From assembly GCA_964453075.1 (NCBI GenBank), contig CAYVNM010000004.1, positions 1-64,000 of the forward strand: a DNA stretch of 64,000 nucleotides, given 5' to 3'. Positions within the stretch are counted from its first letter, which is position 1. Every line of letters begins with the position of its first letter. The notes below the pieces were generated by a model, which was given only the letters and a program-made list of their open reading frames with translations, did no database searches and had not been told where the DNA came from. The translations under genes and the position numbers were made by a program. Origin of the DNA: C7867-006 sp964453075 (GTDB lineage: Bacteria; Patescibacteriota; Minisyncoccia; Phycocordibacterales; DATDWN01). Positions 25,350-34,039 of this stretch are shown here, piece by piece.

Positions 25350-27479
25350 ATGACGAAGGAAAAACCAGTGAAAAACACAGGTAAAAAGGATAGTTACGGG
25401 GCAGATGCAATCACCATTCTAGAGGGTCTAGAACCAGTTAGGAAGCGACCTGGTATGTACATAGGTACAACAGGACTTGATGGACTACATCACCTTATAA
25501 CAGAAATTTTTGATAACTCTCGAGATGAGGCGATGGGTGGTTTTGCTGATCATATAGAGGTAACTCTTTTGCCTGGAAACAGAATAAGAGTGGTAGACAA
25601 TGGTAGAGGTATTCCTGTAGACATTCATAAACAAACAAAGGTTTCAGCACTAGAAACCATCATGACCACTCTTCACGCAGGAGGTAAGTTTGGAGGTGAA
25701 GATGGTGGTTATAAGGTTTCAGGTGGTCTGCATGGAGTTGGAGCATCGGTTGTAAACGCCCTTTCTATTTATTGTAAGGTGGTTGTTCACAAAGATGGAG
25801 GTGTCTATATGCAGGAGTATTCTCAAGGAAAGAAAAAGGCTCCTGTAAAAAAAATTGGAACTACTAAGGAAAAAGGAACCATTTCTGTTTTTGAGCCAGA
25901 TCCAGCGATTTTTCCGGTAATAGAGTTTAGTGCAGAAAGAGTTATTGATCATTTGAGACAGCAGGCATACCTAGTCAAAGGCCTTCGTATTACTGTAAAT
26001 GACGCAAGTAAATATGAAGGTAAAATAAAAGAGGACGAGGCTTTTTATTTGAGTGATTTAGGCTTGGAAATTCCATCAATGACTTTTTATTTTGAAGGGG
26101 GGTTGTTGTCTCTAGTTAGATTTTACAACAGCATACAAAAACCAATTCACAAAAATGTTTTTTATGTAGAAAAAAAGATAAATGAATATGAGTCGGTAGA
26201 AGTGTCTTTACAGTATGTAGATGATATCTCTTGTAGACTCTTGGCTTTTGCAAATAATATAAATACACCAGAGGGCGGTACACATGTTACTGGTTTCAAG
26301 ACTGCCTTAACTAGAACATTAAATACTTATGGAAGAAAAAATAATTTAATAAAAGAAACTGAAGACAATTTTACCGGTGATGATGTCTTGGAAGGATTGA
26401 CTGCGGTAGTTTCAGTGAAGTTAAGAGAAATTCAGTTTGAGGGTCAAACAAAGGCAAAATTAGGCTCTGTTGAGGCTCAAGGCTCAGTGAACACTGTTTT
26501 TTCTGAAGCTTTCACTTATTTCCTAGAAGAAAATCCAGACGATGCAAAGGCTATAATAAACAAAGTGGTTTTGGCTCTCAAGGCTCGTAAGGCGGCAAAG
26601 GCAGCAAAAGACTCCGTGCTTCGTAAGGGCGCTTTGGAGGGGATGACTCTTCCTGGAAAACTAGCTGACTGTCAATCAAAAAGTGCAGAAGATTCAGAAT
26701 TGTTTATTGTGGAGGGAGATTCTGCGGGCGGTACTGCCAAATCAGGACGAGATAGAAGAACTCAAGCCATTCTACCACTCAGAGGTAAAATACTTAATAT
26801 TGAAAGAGCTAGACTTGATAGATTACTTGAATCAGAGCAGATTAGGAATTTGGTTATAGCTCTGGGTACTGCTATTGGTGATACTTTTGATATAGAAAAA
26901 TTAAGATATCACAAAATAATCATAGCAACAGATGCCGATGTTGATGGTGCCCATATTCGTACTCTTATTTTGACATTGTTATACAGATATTTCAGACCTC
27001 TTATAGATGGTGGGTTTATATACATAGCACAACCTCCACTTTATAAAATAAAAATGGGAAAGGAAATTCACTATGTTTATACTGAGGCTGAAATGGAAAT
27101 TTTCAAAAAGAAAAATGGTTTGGATAATGTAAAAACAGAAGATATTACTCTTGCAGACAACGAGCAAATAGAAACCGAAGAAGAAGAGACAGAAGAGGAT
27201 ACGGATTCCGCCGGAGGCAACAAAAAAAATAAGGCAGGAGCTACGACAGAGAAAAAATCTACAAAAATTCACATTCAACGTTACAAAGGTCTTGGAGAAA
27301 TGAACTCCGAGGAGTTGTGGGAGACTACAATGGATCCAGCAAGAAGAATCATAAAGCAGGTTACTATAGAAGATACTCAATCGGCTGATAAGGTTTTTGA
27401 TGTGCTCATGGGTACTGATGTGCCGTCGAGGAAGTCCTTCATACAATCAAACGCCACAAAAGCAAACTTAGATATTTAA
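25350..27479 (+). CDS. gyrB: DNA gyrase subunit B
   Basis: ATPase half of gyrase, which introduces negative supercoils. 709 residues. GHKL ATPase motifs are EIFDNSRDEAMGG, DNGRGIPVD and GGLHGVGASVVNALS. The TOPRIM domain shows EGDSAGGTAKSGRDRRTQAILPLRGKILN (reported in pieces: EGDSAGG, then PLRGK) and DADVDGAHIRTL. A low-complexity acidic insert (about 607-632, ETEEEETEEDTDS then Lys-rich) sits before IQRYKGLGEMN. The last codons lie inside a 54-bp perfect palindrome shared with the convergent PspC gene. Confidence 0.96.
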   Translation: MTKEKPVKNTGKKDSYGADAITILEGLEPVRKRPGMYIGTTGLDGLHHLITEIFDNSRDEAMGGFADHIEVTLLPGNRIRVVDNGRGIPVDIHKQTKVSALETIMTTLHAGGKFGGEDGGYKVSGGLHGVGASVVNALSIYCKVVVHKDGGVYMQEYSQGKKKAPVKKIGTTKEKGTISVFEPDPAIFPVIEFSAERVIDHLRQQAYLVKGLRITVNDASKYEGKIKEDEAFYLSDLGLEIPSMTFYFEGGLLSLVRFYNSIQKPIHKNVFYVEKKINEYESVEVSLQYVDDISCRLLAFANNINTPEGGTHVTGFKTALTRTLNTYGRKNNLIKETEDNFTGDDVLEGLTAVVSVKLREIQFEGQTKAKLGSVEAQGSVNTVFSEAFTYFLEENPDDAKAIINKVVLALKARKAAKAAKDSVLRKGALEGMTLPGKLADCQSKSAEDSELFIVEGDSAGGTAKSGRDRRTQAILPLRGKILNIERARLDRLLESEQIRNLVIALGTAIGDTFDIEKLRYHKIIIATDADVDGAHIRTLILTLLYRYFRPLIDGGFIYIAQPPLYKIKMGKEIHYVYTEAEMEIFKKKNGLDNVKTEDITLADNEQIETEEEETEEDTDSAGGNKKNKAGATTEKKSTKIHIQRYKGLGEMNSEELWETTMDPARRIIKQVTIEDTQSADKVFDVLMGTDVPSRKSFIQSNATKANLDI

Positions 27480-27517
27480 AAAACACCCATATGGGTGTTT
27501 TTTAAATATCTAAGTTT
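27464..27517. terminator. 54-bp perfect palindrome, bidirectional terminator
   Basis: Arms 27464-27490 and 27491-27517 are exact reverse complements with no loop bases, centred on CAT|ATG, with AAAAAACACCC / GGGTGTTTTTT at the core. It contains the gyrB stop and touches the stop of the minus-strand PspC gene. Confidence 0.93.
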
Positions 27518-27770
27518 ATTTTTCTGTTTCTGATTCAGGTTCTGGGCTGTGTTCCGTATGGTGTACGTGATGTGTTTCAGGTCTTTTTGGAACAACAAGT
27601 GCTGCAATTACGTAACCAATAATTGCAGGAAATAGGGCGGTCATGACTGCTATCAAAATATATAGGAGTCTCAGTATAGTTGGATCTATATCAAAATATT
27701 CTCCAATTCCACCAAGGACCCCTGCGAAAATTTTATCTTCATTACTTTTATATAGTCTTTTTTTCATCAT
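27516..27770 (-). CDS. PspC-domain membrane protein
   Basis: 84 residues. PspC domain at about 3-62: KRLYKSNEDKIFAGVLGGIGEYF, then DPTILRLLYILIAV and one or two membrane helices ending in VVPKRP. The C-terminal tail is His/Glu/Pro-rich. PspC proteins take part in envelope-stress sensing. It lies 2 nt after the thrS stop and is probably co-transcribed with it. Start could be either of two adjacent ATGs. Confidence 0.9.
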   Translation of the reverse strand: MMKKRLYKSNEDKIFAGVLGGIGEYFDIDPTILRLLYILIAVMTALFPAIIGYVIAALVVPKRPETHHVHHTEHSPEPESETEK

Positions 27771-27772
27771 GA

Positions 27773-29527
27773 TTATTTTTTATTAGCAATTTCTTGTAAT
27801 AGTTTTGACACAAGCTCCTCTCTTGATATTTGACCAAGTTGTCCATGATCACGTGATTCAAGAGTTACTTTGTCAGCTTCTATTTCTTTATCACCTATAA
27901 CTACCCAATAAGGTATTTTTTGGTTTTTTGCGTCACGAACTTTTCCTCCAAGGTTTGAATCTGCGTCATCTAGTTCAGCACGAATATTTTTTTCTTTTAA
28001 CAAATTAAAAACTTGTTTTGCATATTCATTATGGTTTGTTCTAACAGGTATAATTTTAACTTGAACAGGGGACAGCCAAAGAGGGAAGTTTCCTGCATAG
28101 TGCTCTATGAGAAAAGCCATTATTCTTTCTATTGCCCCTATTGACGATCTGTGAACAACAACTGCCTGTTTTTTTGTTCCGTCTTCTGCAATGTAGGATA
28201 GCTGAAATCTTTCTGGCATACAAAAATCATACTGAACAGTAAAGGCGGTATCTTCTTTACCATTCACATTTTTCATTTGTATATCAACTTTTGGTCCATA
28301 AAATGCCGCTTCTCCCGGTGCTTCTACGAAGCCACAACCTCTAGATTGTAGGTGCTTTCTCAAAAGATCTTCACCTATATCCCAAGCTGAGTCATTTTTA
28401 TAGTATTTTTCGGAGTTTGCTCTATCTCCCAAAGAAAGTCTATATGAGAAGTTTTCTCCATGTTTCAAACCAAAAACACCAGCTACATATTCTATTAGAT
28501 CTAAAGCTTTTCCTATTTCGGAAACAGCTTGTTCAGGGGATGCACATATTATATGGGCATCTGCTAAACAAAAAGATCTGACGCGTAGGAGTCCTGATAG
28601 TTCTCCAGACTGTTCGTACCTATATAGTTGTGCCAATTCAGCAATTCTCATTGGCAGTTCCTTGTATGTGTGAGGTCCTCTTAAATAAAGTTCAAAATGA
28701 TGTGGGCAAGTCATTGGGCGTAGCATGAATTCATCTTCATCTATTTTTATAGGTGCATACATGGAGTCTTTGTAGTGTGGGTAGTGTCCAGATTTTCTAT
28801 ATAGATCAAGTTTTGCAATGTCAGGAGTTCTAACATGTAGATATCCACGCTTTATTTCTTCGTCTACGATAAATCTTTCTAACTCACGTCTTATCGTTGC
28901 ACCTTTTGGTGTGAAGAGGGGAAGACCTTTGCCGACAGTTTCAGAAAAATAAAACAGATCAAGATCGGCACCTAGTTTTTTGTGGTCTCTTTTTTTAGCC
29001 TCTTCTCTTTGAAGTAAGTAAGCATCCAAATCCTCCTTTGTTTCAAAAGCAAGACCATAAATACGAGTTAGCATTTTATTTTTTTCATCTCCTCTCCAGT
29101 AAGCTCCAGCGACCCTGTCTAGTTTCCAGGAGTCCATCGGAATTACACTCATATCATCTACGTGTCCTCCACGACATAGGTCAACAAAGTCACCAGATTT
29201 ATATGTTGTTATTTGCTCTCCCTTTTCTTTTATACCTTCTATCAGTTCAAGTTTGTATGGGTTACCCGCAAAAATATTTTTAGCTTCTTCATAAGAAACA
29301 TCTGTGCCAACAAAACCTTTCCATGATTTGGCGTGTTTTCGCATCACATTTTCTATTTTCTCAAAGTCTTTTTCTGACACAGGTGATTTGAATTCAAAGT
29401 CATAGTAAAATCCAGTATCAATAGAAGGTCCCAAAGTGACCAATGTGTCTGGATATAATTCTAATATAGCTGAGGCCAATAAATGGGCAAGTGAGTGACG
29501 TGCCTTATCTAATTTGTCGTTTGTCAT
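27773..29527 (-). CDS. thrS: Threonyl-tRNA synthetase lacking the TGS domain
   Basis: Charges tRNA-Thr. 584 residues against about 640 in E. coli. The chain starts directly at the editing domain (RHSLAHLLASAI, YYDFEF, VDLCRGGHV), so the N-terminal TGS domain is absent. The catalytic core has motif 2 (LRVRSFCLADAHI), the zinc ligand Cys in RPMTCPHHFELY, and motif 3 VVHRSSIGAIERIMAFL. The anticodon domain ends with GKVRDAKNQKIPYWVVIGDKE. HxxxH and the Cys of the editing site are present, so proofreading is expected to work. Confidence 0.94.
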   Translation of the reverse strand: MTNDKLDKARHSLAHLLASAILELYPDTLVTLGPSIDTGFYYDFEFKSPVSEKDFEKIENVMRKHAKSWKGFVGTDVSYEEAKNIFAGNPYKLELIEGIKEKGEQITTYKSGDFVDLCRGGHVDDMSVIPMDSWKLDRVAGAYWRGDEKNKMLTRIYGLAFETKEDLDAYLLQREEAKKRDHKKLGADLDLFYFSETVGKGLPLFTPKGATIRRELERFIVDEEIKRGYLHVRTPDIAKLDLYRKSGHYPHYKDSMYAPIKIDEDEFMLRPMTCPHHFELYLRGPHTYKELPMRIAELAQLYRYEQSGELSGLLRVRSFCLADAHIICASPEQAVSEIGKALDLIEYVAGVFGLKHGENFSYRLSLGDRANSEKYYKNDSAWDIGEDLLRKHLQSRGCGFVEAPGEAAFYGPKVDIQMKNVNGKEDTAFTVQYDFCMPERFQLSYIAEDGTKKQAVVVHRSSIGAIERIMAFLIEHYAGNFPLWLSPVQVKIIPVRTNHNEYAKQVFNLLKEKNIRAELDDADSNLGGKVRDAKNQKIPYWVVIGDKEIEADKVTLESRDHGQLGQISREELVSKLLQEIANKK

Positions 29528-29576
29528 GATGCTTATAGCATATCACTATTTATATATTTTTGTATATTTGGTGATA

Positions 29577-29605
29577 TTGACGGTATTGCTTTTAAGTAAT
29601 ATAAA
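29577..29605 (+). promoter_or_regulatory. Promoter of cassette C6
   Basis: TTGACG (29577-29582), 17-bp spacer, TATAAA (29600-29605), divergent from thrS; GAGGAGAGG ribosome site follows. Confidence 0.65.
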
Positions 29606-29625
29606 TGGGTCAGAGGAGAGGACAC

Positions 29626-29856
29626 ATGCCCGGATTTAATTACGCAATTGATGGTTCTGGTAATCTGAGCGAAGAGTGGTTCAAGAACCACTCCAATAAG
29701 AACTGTGGGGAGTGCAAGGGAGAAGGGGTGATCACTTGGCAGATTGATCAGGGTCAGTCCATGGTCACTGCTTGTCCCAGCTGTTTTCCCAAGAATCAGC
29801 ACATGAAGGAGGCGCGTGACCACTTCAATCGATGTGCCAAACACATTCCGTGGTAG
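29626..29856 (+). CDS. Small zinc-binding protein (cassette C6)
   Basis: 76 residues. CGECKGEG (about 28-35) and CPSC (about 51-54) form a DnaJ-type CxxCxGxG zinc knuckle pair, with two more Cys/His (NRCAKH) at the end. This suggests one zinc-stabilised mini-domain that binds nucleic acid or protein; no exact family recognised. Starting at 29626 gives the best spacing to GAGGAGAGG; a GTG/ATG-type extension of seven residues is possible. Higher GC than thrS and dnaE on either side. Confidence 0.65.
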   Translation: MPGFNYAIDGSGNLSEEWFKNHSNKNCGECKGEGVITWQIDQGQSMVTACPSCFPKNQHMKEARDHFNRCAKHIPW

Positions 29857-29869
29857 CAGGTTCTAATAA

Positions 29870-29894
29870 GGGGTTGGTCAACATGACCAGCCCC
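29870..29894 (+). terminator. Terminator hairpin of cassette C6
   Basis: GGGGTTGGTCA, ACA, TGACCAGCCCC, then CGTATACG a few bases on; lacks a long T-run. Confidence 0.75.
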
Positions 29895-29910
29895 TCGTCG
29901 TATACGAAAT

Positions 29911-30059
29911 GAAAGTGTGATTTTGGAGACCCCGCAGTGCTTCCAGCATGGTGTCGTCAATGACCTGAATGAAATGAAGGCTCTTGACGACTGGAAGCCG
30001 AGGACAGGCCCTAAGAAATTCGCTGGAATTTATTAGGGTAGCTTCAAAATCACACTTTC
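29911..30059 (-). repeat. Structured 3' element B2
   Basis: Lies 9 nt beyond the dnaE stop, sense to dnaE. The outer stem is GAAAGTGTGATTTTG / CAAAATCACACTTTC, unrelated to that of B1. The interior in minus-strand order has AATTCCAGCGAATTT, GTCCTCGGCTTCCA, GTCGTCAAGAGCC, GGTCATTGACGAC, ACCATGCTGGA and TGCGGGGTCTC: the same blocks, order and spacing as B1, with changes that keep pairing. Confidence 0.82.
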
Positions 30060-30068
30060 ATGAAGTTT

Positions 30069-33000
30069 TTATTCCATAAGCTTTACCTTATCTATCAAAA
30101 TACTTTTTCCGGCATTTCTTGTGGAGAATGTGCCTTTTATAACAATACAACTTTCAGGGATTAAGATATCTTGAAATTCTTCAAAAATTTTTGGGAAAGC
30201 TACAGCTTCTATGGAATCCGTGAGATCTGCAATCTTGAGGAAAACCATTTTGTCTCCATTTTTAGTTATTACAGTTCGTACTTCTTCTATTATTCCACCC
30301 ACAACAATCGGGGTCTTTTCCTTGGCTGTTTCTTTTATTTTTTTTATATTAGTTTCTTTGTTTTCTAGTTTGTTTTTGTAACTATCCAATGGATGTCCAG
30401 AAATATAGAGACCCAAAAGTTCTTTTTCCCATACAAGTTGATCTGTAGGATTCCACTCAGGTGCGACTATAAGAGTAATATCAGCGGCTTCTGTTGTCTC
30501 CATAAGTCCAGAGAAAAGTGAATCTTGGTCGTTCTCTTTGGTTCTCTCTTCTTTGTTGAAGGTTAATAGTCGTTCTAGATTATGTAACAAAGTTCCTCTA
30601 CTCTCATCTTTTTTTATTAGGGAGTCCATGGCACCCGCTTTTATTAGTGATTCTAGGGATTTTTTGTTTAAATTCTTATCCTTAATTCTTCTTAAGAAAT
30701 CCGTTAGAGATGCAAATTTACCACCCACCTTTCTTTCTTTAATTATAGAGGTGGCGATGCCTTCACCAAAATTTTTTATTGTTGTTAGTCCAAAACGAAT
30801 AGAATCCTTTGTATTAGACTGTGTATTATTAATTACTGTTTTTACAACGGTGAATCCTTCAAAAGATTCATTTACATCTGGTGGTAGAACCGAGATGCCC
30901 ATTCTTTTACACTCTCCAATTATTTCAGCAATTTTTTCTACATCTCCAGATTCTGCTGTTAGTACCGCTGACATATATATGGCAGGGAAGTTGGCTTTCA
31001 TGTATGCCGTTTGATAGGCGACTTTACCATAACTTGCAGCGTGTGCTTTGTTGAATCCATATCCCTGGAATGGTTCAAAGAGGTTCCACAATTCCTCTGC
31101 TTTTTTCTCGGTCATACCACCGTGTTTCTGACACCCTTCCACGAATTTTATATGTTGTTTTGCCATTTCCTCTGGGATTTTTTTACCTACAGCTTTTCGG
31201 AATTTATCGACTTCTCCCCAAGTGTAACCAGCTACTTCAATAGCAGTCATTAAAAGATCATCTTGGTAAACAAGCACTCCAAATGTTCTGTCCAAAAAGT
31301 TTTTCATTTTTGGGTGTAGGTATGTCGTTGGACTTTTTCCGTGTTTTCGCGCGATGTATTCGTGAATGTTGTTCATTGGGCCCGGGCGGTATAGAGCCAC
31401 CATAACGTTGATGTCGTAAATAACTGTCGGTTTCAGTTCCATCAAAGCATGTGTCATTCCTTCTCCGTTCAATTGAAATAAACCAATGGTTTCTCCACGA
31501 GCTAACATCTCAAAAGTTTTCTTGTCATCCACTGGTACATTTTCTATGTCTATTTTTATACCTTCCAGTATTTCTGTCAGTTTTACCGCGTCAGCTAGTA
31601 TGGATAGATTTCTAATACCAAGAAAATCAAATTTCAAAAGACCCACACCATCTTCCCCGACATCATTCATGTCATATTGCGTGATTATTTTATTGTCGCC
31701 TTTTGTATCGTATTGTAGGGGTACATAATCAGTAAGAGGTGTGGGGGATATGACAACCCCTGCAGCGTGTACGGAAATGTGTCTTGCACAACCTTCTATT
31801 TTTTTAGCCATGTCAATAATTTTTTTGACATCCGCTTCCGAGTTGTACATTGCTTTTAACTCAGGGGTTTCTTTAAGAGCTTTATCAATTGTCATAGGGA
31901 ATCCCTGGGCTCCCATTGGTATGAGTTTGGCAATTGAATCTCCGACACCATATGGAAAGCCAAGAGCTCTTGTGACGTCTCTGACGGCTCCACGTGCAGC
32001 CATTGTTCCAAAAGTACCTATTTGTGCCACTTTGTCTTCTCCGTATTTGTGGCGGGCATAATCAATCATTTCATCTCTTCTGTTGTCGGCGTAATCCATA
32101 TCGATATCGGGAGCGGATGGTCTTTCTGGATTTAAAAATCTTTCAAAAGGTAGATTATACAAGAGTGGATCCACATTTGTAATACGAGACAAATATGTCA
32201 CAAGTGAACCAGCGACCGATCCTCTGATAGTGGTTAGTATGCCGTGATCATGAGCATAGTGTAGCAGGTCAGATACAACCAAAAAGTATGGAGCATACCC
32301 TTTATCTTTTATGATTTGTAATTCATATTCCATACGTTCCATAATTTCTGGAGTTTTTTGAAGCCCTCTCTTGGCTATACCTTCCTCTGTGATACGTCTC
32401 AGTTCTTCATCGTAAGATAATCCACTCTCGACTATATAATTTGGTAGAAACCATTTACCAATTGAAATTTCCACATTACATCTGTCGGCAATTTTTTCGT
32501 TGTTTTCAAGTGCTTCTGGTAAATGCTTGAAATACTTTGCTGCTTGTTTTTGGTTTATAAAAGAAAAATCATCATCTCCTTCTTCTATTTTTTCATCATT
32601 TTGTGATTGTATAGCGATCAAAGTTTCTCTGGCCGGCCTATCTTCTTTATTTATGTAGTAGACATCGTGAGCTGCCACCAAGGGAGTATTTGTTTCCTTT
32701 GCAAATTTTATTAGTTTCACCATGTTTTCCTCATGGTCTTTTATTTCAGGATGGTGAGTTATTTCTATGAAAAAGTTTGGGTCTCCTGCTGTGTTATTTC
32801 CAAATGTTTTTTTGTACCACTCCAATCTTTCTTTAGCTTGATCCAGGTTGGAGAGTTGTATGGATTTTAGAATATCACTGGAAAAAGACGGAGCTATGGC
32901 AATAAGTCCTTCATGGTATTTTTCTAGGAGTTCGCGATCTATTCGTGGTTTGTAATAAAAACCTTCGAGATGTGCAAGCGTGACTAATTTTATCAAGTTT

Positions 33001-33302
33001 TTGTAGCCCTTTTCATTTTCTGCAAGTAGAACAAGTCGATATCTTTCCTTGTCTATTCCTGATTGTTTGTCTAGACGACTTCTATAGGCCACATAGGCAT
33101 CAATTCCTATTATTGGTTTTATTTCTTTTTTCTTACATGATTTATAGAACTCAATAGCACCATATAGGTTACAGTTGTCAGTCAGAGCTAGGGCCGTCAT
33201 GTCATTTTTTTTCGCTTCGGCAATCAGAGCGTCAATTTTAGGTAACGCATTGAGTAGGGAGTAGTGACTATGGGTGTGTAGGTGGACGAATTTGGAAGAC
33301 AT
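30069..33302 (-). CDS. dnaE: DNA polymerase III alpha subunit
   Basis: Main replicative polymerase, 1077 residues, a compact form. PHP domain at about 5-270; the usual TDH metal motif reads LTDNCNLYG, with Asn replacing a ligand His, so PHP exonuclease activity may be lost. The polymerase core has APDIDMDYADNRRDEMI (catalytic Asp pair) and QIGTFGTMAARGAVRD. Helix-hairpin-helix follows, and an OB fold lies near the C-terminus (VVGGIIEEVRTVITKNGDKM). The start at 33302 lies 6 nt after a minus-strand TATAAT and gives the standard MSSKFVHLHTHSHYS beginning. An open frame reaching 33500 runs through rnhB and is rejected. Confidence 0.95.
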   Translation of the reverse strand: MSSKFVHLHTHSHYSLLNALPKIDALIAEAKKNDMTALALTDNCNLYGAIEFYKSCKKKEIKPIIGIDAYVAYRSRLDKQSGIDKERYRLVLLAENEKGYKNLIKLVTLAHLEGFYYKPRIDRELLEKYHEGLIAIAPSFSSDILKSIQLSNLDQAKERLEWYKKTFGNNTAGDPNFFIEITHHPEIKDHEENMVKLIKFAKETNTPLVAAHDVYYINKEDRPARETLIAIQSQNDEKIEEGDDDFSFINQKQAAKYFKHLPEALENNEKIADRCNVEISIGKWFLPNYIVESGLSYDEELRRITEEGIAKRGLQKTPEIMERMEYELQIIKDKGYAPYFLVVSDLLHYAHDHGILTTIRGSVAGSLVTYLSRITNVDPLLYNLPFERFLNPERPSAPDIDMDYADNRRDEMIDYARHKYGEDKVAQIGTFGTMAARGAVRDVTRALGFPYGVGDSIAKLIPMGAQGFPMTIDKALKETPELKAMYNSEADVKKIIDMAKKIEGCARHISVHAAGVVISPTPLTDYVPLQYDTKGDNKIITQYDMNDVGEDGVGLLKFDFLGIRNLSILADAVKLTEILEGIKIDIENVPVDDKKTFEMLARGETIGLFQLNGEGMTHALMELKPTVIYDINVMVALYRPGPMNNIHEYIARKHGKSPTTYLHPKMKNFLDRTFGVLVYQDDLLMTAIEVAGYTWGEVDKFRKAVGKKIPEEMAKQHIKFVEGCQKHGGMTEKKAEELWNLFEPFQGYGFNKAHAASYGKVAYQTAYMKANFPAIYMSAVLTAESGDVEKIAEIIGECKRMGISVLPPDVNESFEGFTVVKTVINNTQSNTKDSIRFGLTTIKNFGEGIATSIIKERKVGGKFASLTDFLRRIKDKNLNKKSLESLIKAGAMDSLIKKDESRGTLLHNLERLLTFNKEERTKENDQDSLFSGLMETTEAADITLIVAPEWNPTDQLVWEKELLGLYISGHPLDSYKNKLENKETNIKKIKETAKEKTPIVVGGIIEEVRTVITKNGDKMVFLKIADLTDSIEAVAFPKIFEEFQDILIPESCIVIKGTFSTRNAGKSILIDKVKLME

Positions 33303-33316
33303 GAGATGATTATAAC

Positions 33317-33922
33317 ATGAAAAAAATAGTGGGAATCGATGAGGTTGGCAGAGGGCCTTTGGCGGGCCCCGTGACAGTTTGTGTGGTTTCTTGCGATGAG
33401 AAAATTTACAACAAATTAAAAAAAGACAAAAACCTTCCTCCTTTAGGCAAAGATAGCAAAAAACTAACCCCTGCTTTACGAGAACAATATTACAACACAC
33501 TTAAAAAAATCCAAGGGGAGTCCTTGGATAAGTTTGGGTATGTTGTGGTTAGTGTTTCAAATAAGGAGATTGATAAAAGAGGGATTTCTTTTTGTATTGG
33601 GAAGGCGATAGGTCGGGGAATCAAAAAACTTAATTTAAACCCTAAACAGAGTGAAGTGTTGCTTGATGGAGGGTTGAAAGCTCCACAGGAATTTTTAAAA
33701 CAAAAAACAATAATAAAAGGTGATGAAAAGGAGAAAATAATTGCTTGGGCTTCTATATTGGCGAAGGTTTCAAGAGATAATTTTATGTGTAGAGTGGTAA
33801 AAAAACATTCTCAATATGGGTTTGAAATTCACAAGGGGTATGGAACAAAAAAACATAGAGAGTTAATAAAAAAATACGGATTGTCTGAGATTCACAGGAA
33901 GACTTTTTGTAAAAATTTTTAG
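33317..33922 (+). CDS. rnhB: Ribonuclease HII
   Basis: Removes RNA from RNA-DNA hybrids and misincorporated ribonucleotides. 201 residues. GIDEVGRGPLAGPV (about 6-19) carries the first two acidic metal ligands. LLDGGLKAP and ASILAKVSRDNFM carry the others, and the C-terminal HKGYGTKKHRE is typical. Divergent from dnaE with only 14 bp between the starts. TATAAC directly abuts the ATG, too close for a leaderless transcript from that box, so either another promoter or a start a few codons later applies. Confidence 0.93.
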   Translation: MKKIVGIDEVGRGPLAGPVTVCVVSCDEKIYNKLKKDKNLPPLGKDSKKLTPALREQYYNTLKKIQGESLDKFGYVVVSVSNKEIDKRGISFCIGKAIGRGIKKLNLNPKQSEVLLDGGLKAPQEFLKQKTIIKGDEKEKIIAWASILAKVSRDNFMCRVVKKHSQYGFEIHKGYGTKKHRELIKKYGLSEIHRKTFCKNF

Positions 33923-33929
33923 TTATCCC

Positions 33930-33958
33930 TTGACAGAGTAAAGTTTTAGATATATCAA
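33930..33958 (+). promoter_or_regulatory. Promoter of cassette C7
   Basis: TTGACA (33930-33935), 17-bp spacer, TATCAA (33953-33958), beginning 7 nt after the rnhB stop. Confidence 0.6.
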
Positions 33959-34039
33959 GTTAATTTGAAATGTTCTTTGTATCTTGCGGTAGGCCTTTTG
34001 GGCCAAACCATAGAGGGTTATTACCCAGGAAGGAATAAG

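Noticed and set aside
33303..33500. N-terminal extension of DnaE
   Set aside because: It would run antisense through rnhB and upstream of the -10; the conserved DnaE start MSSKFVHLHTH is at 33302.
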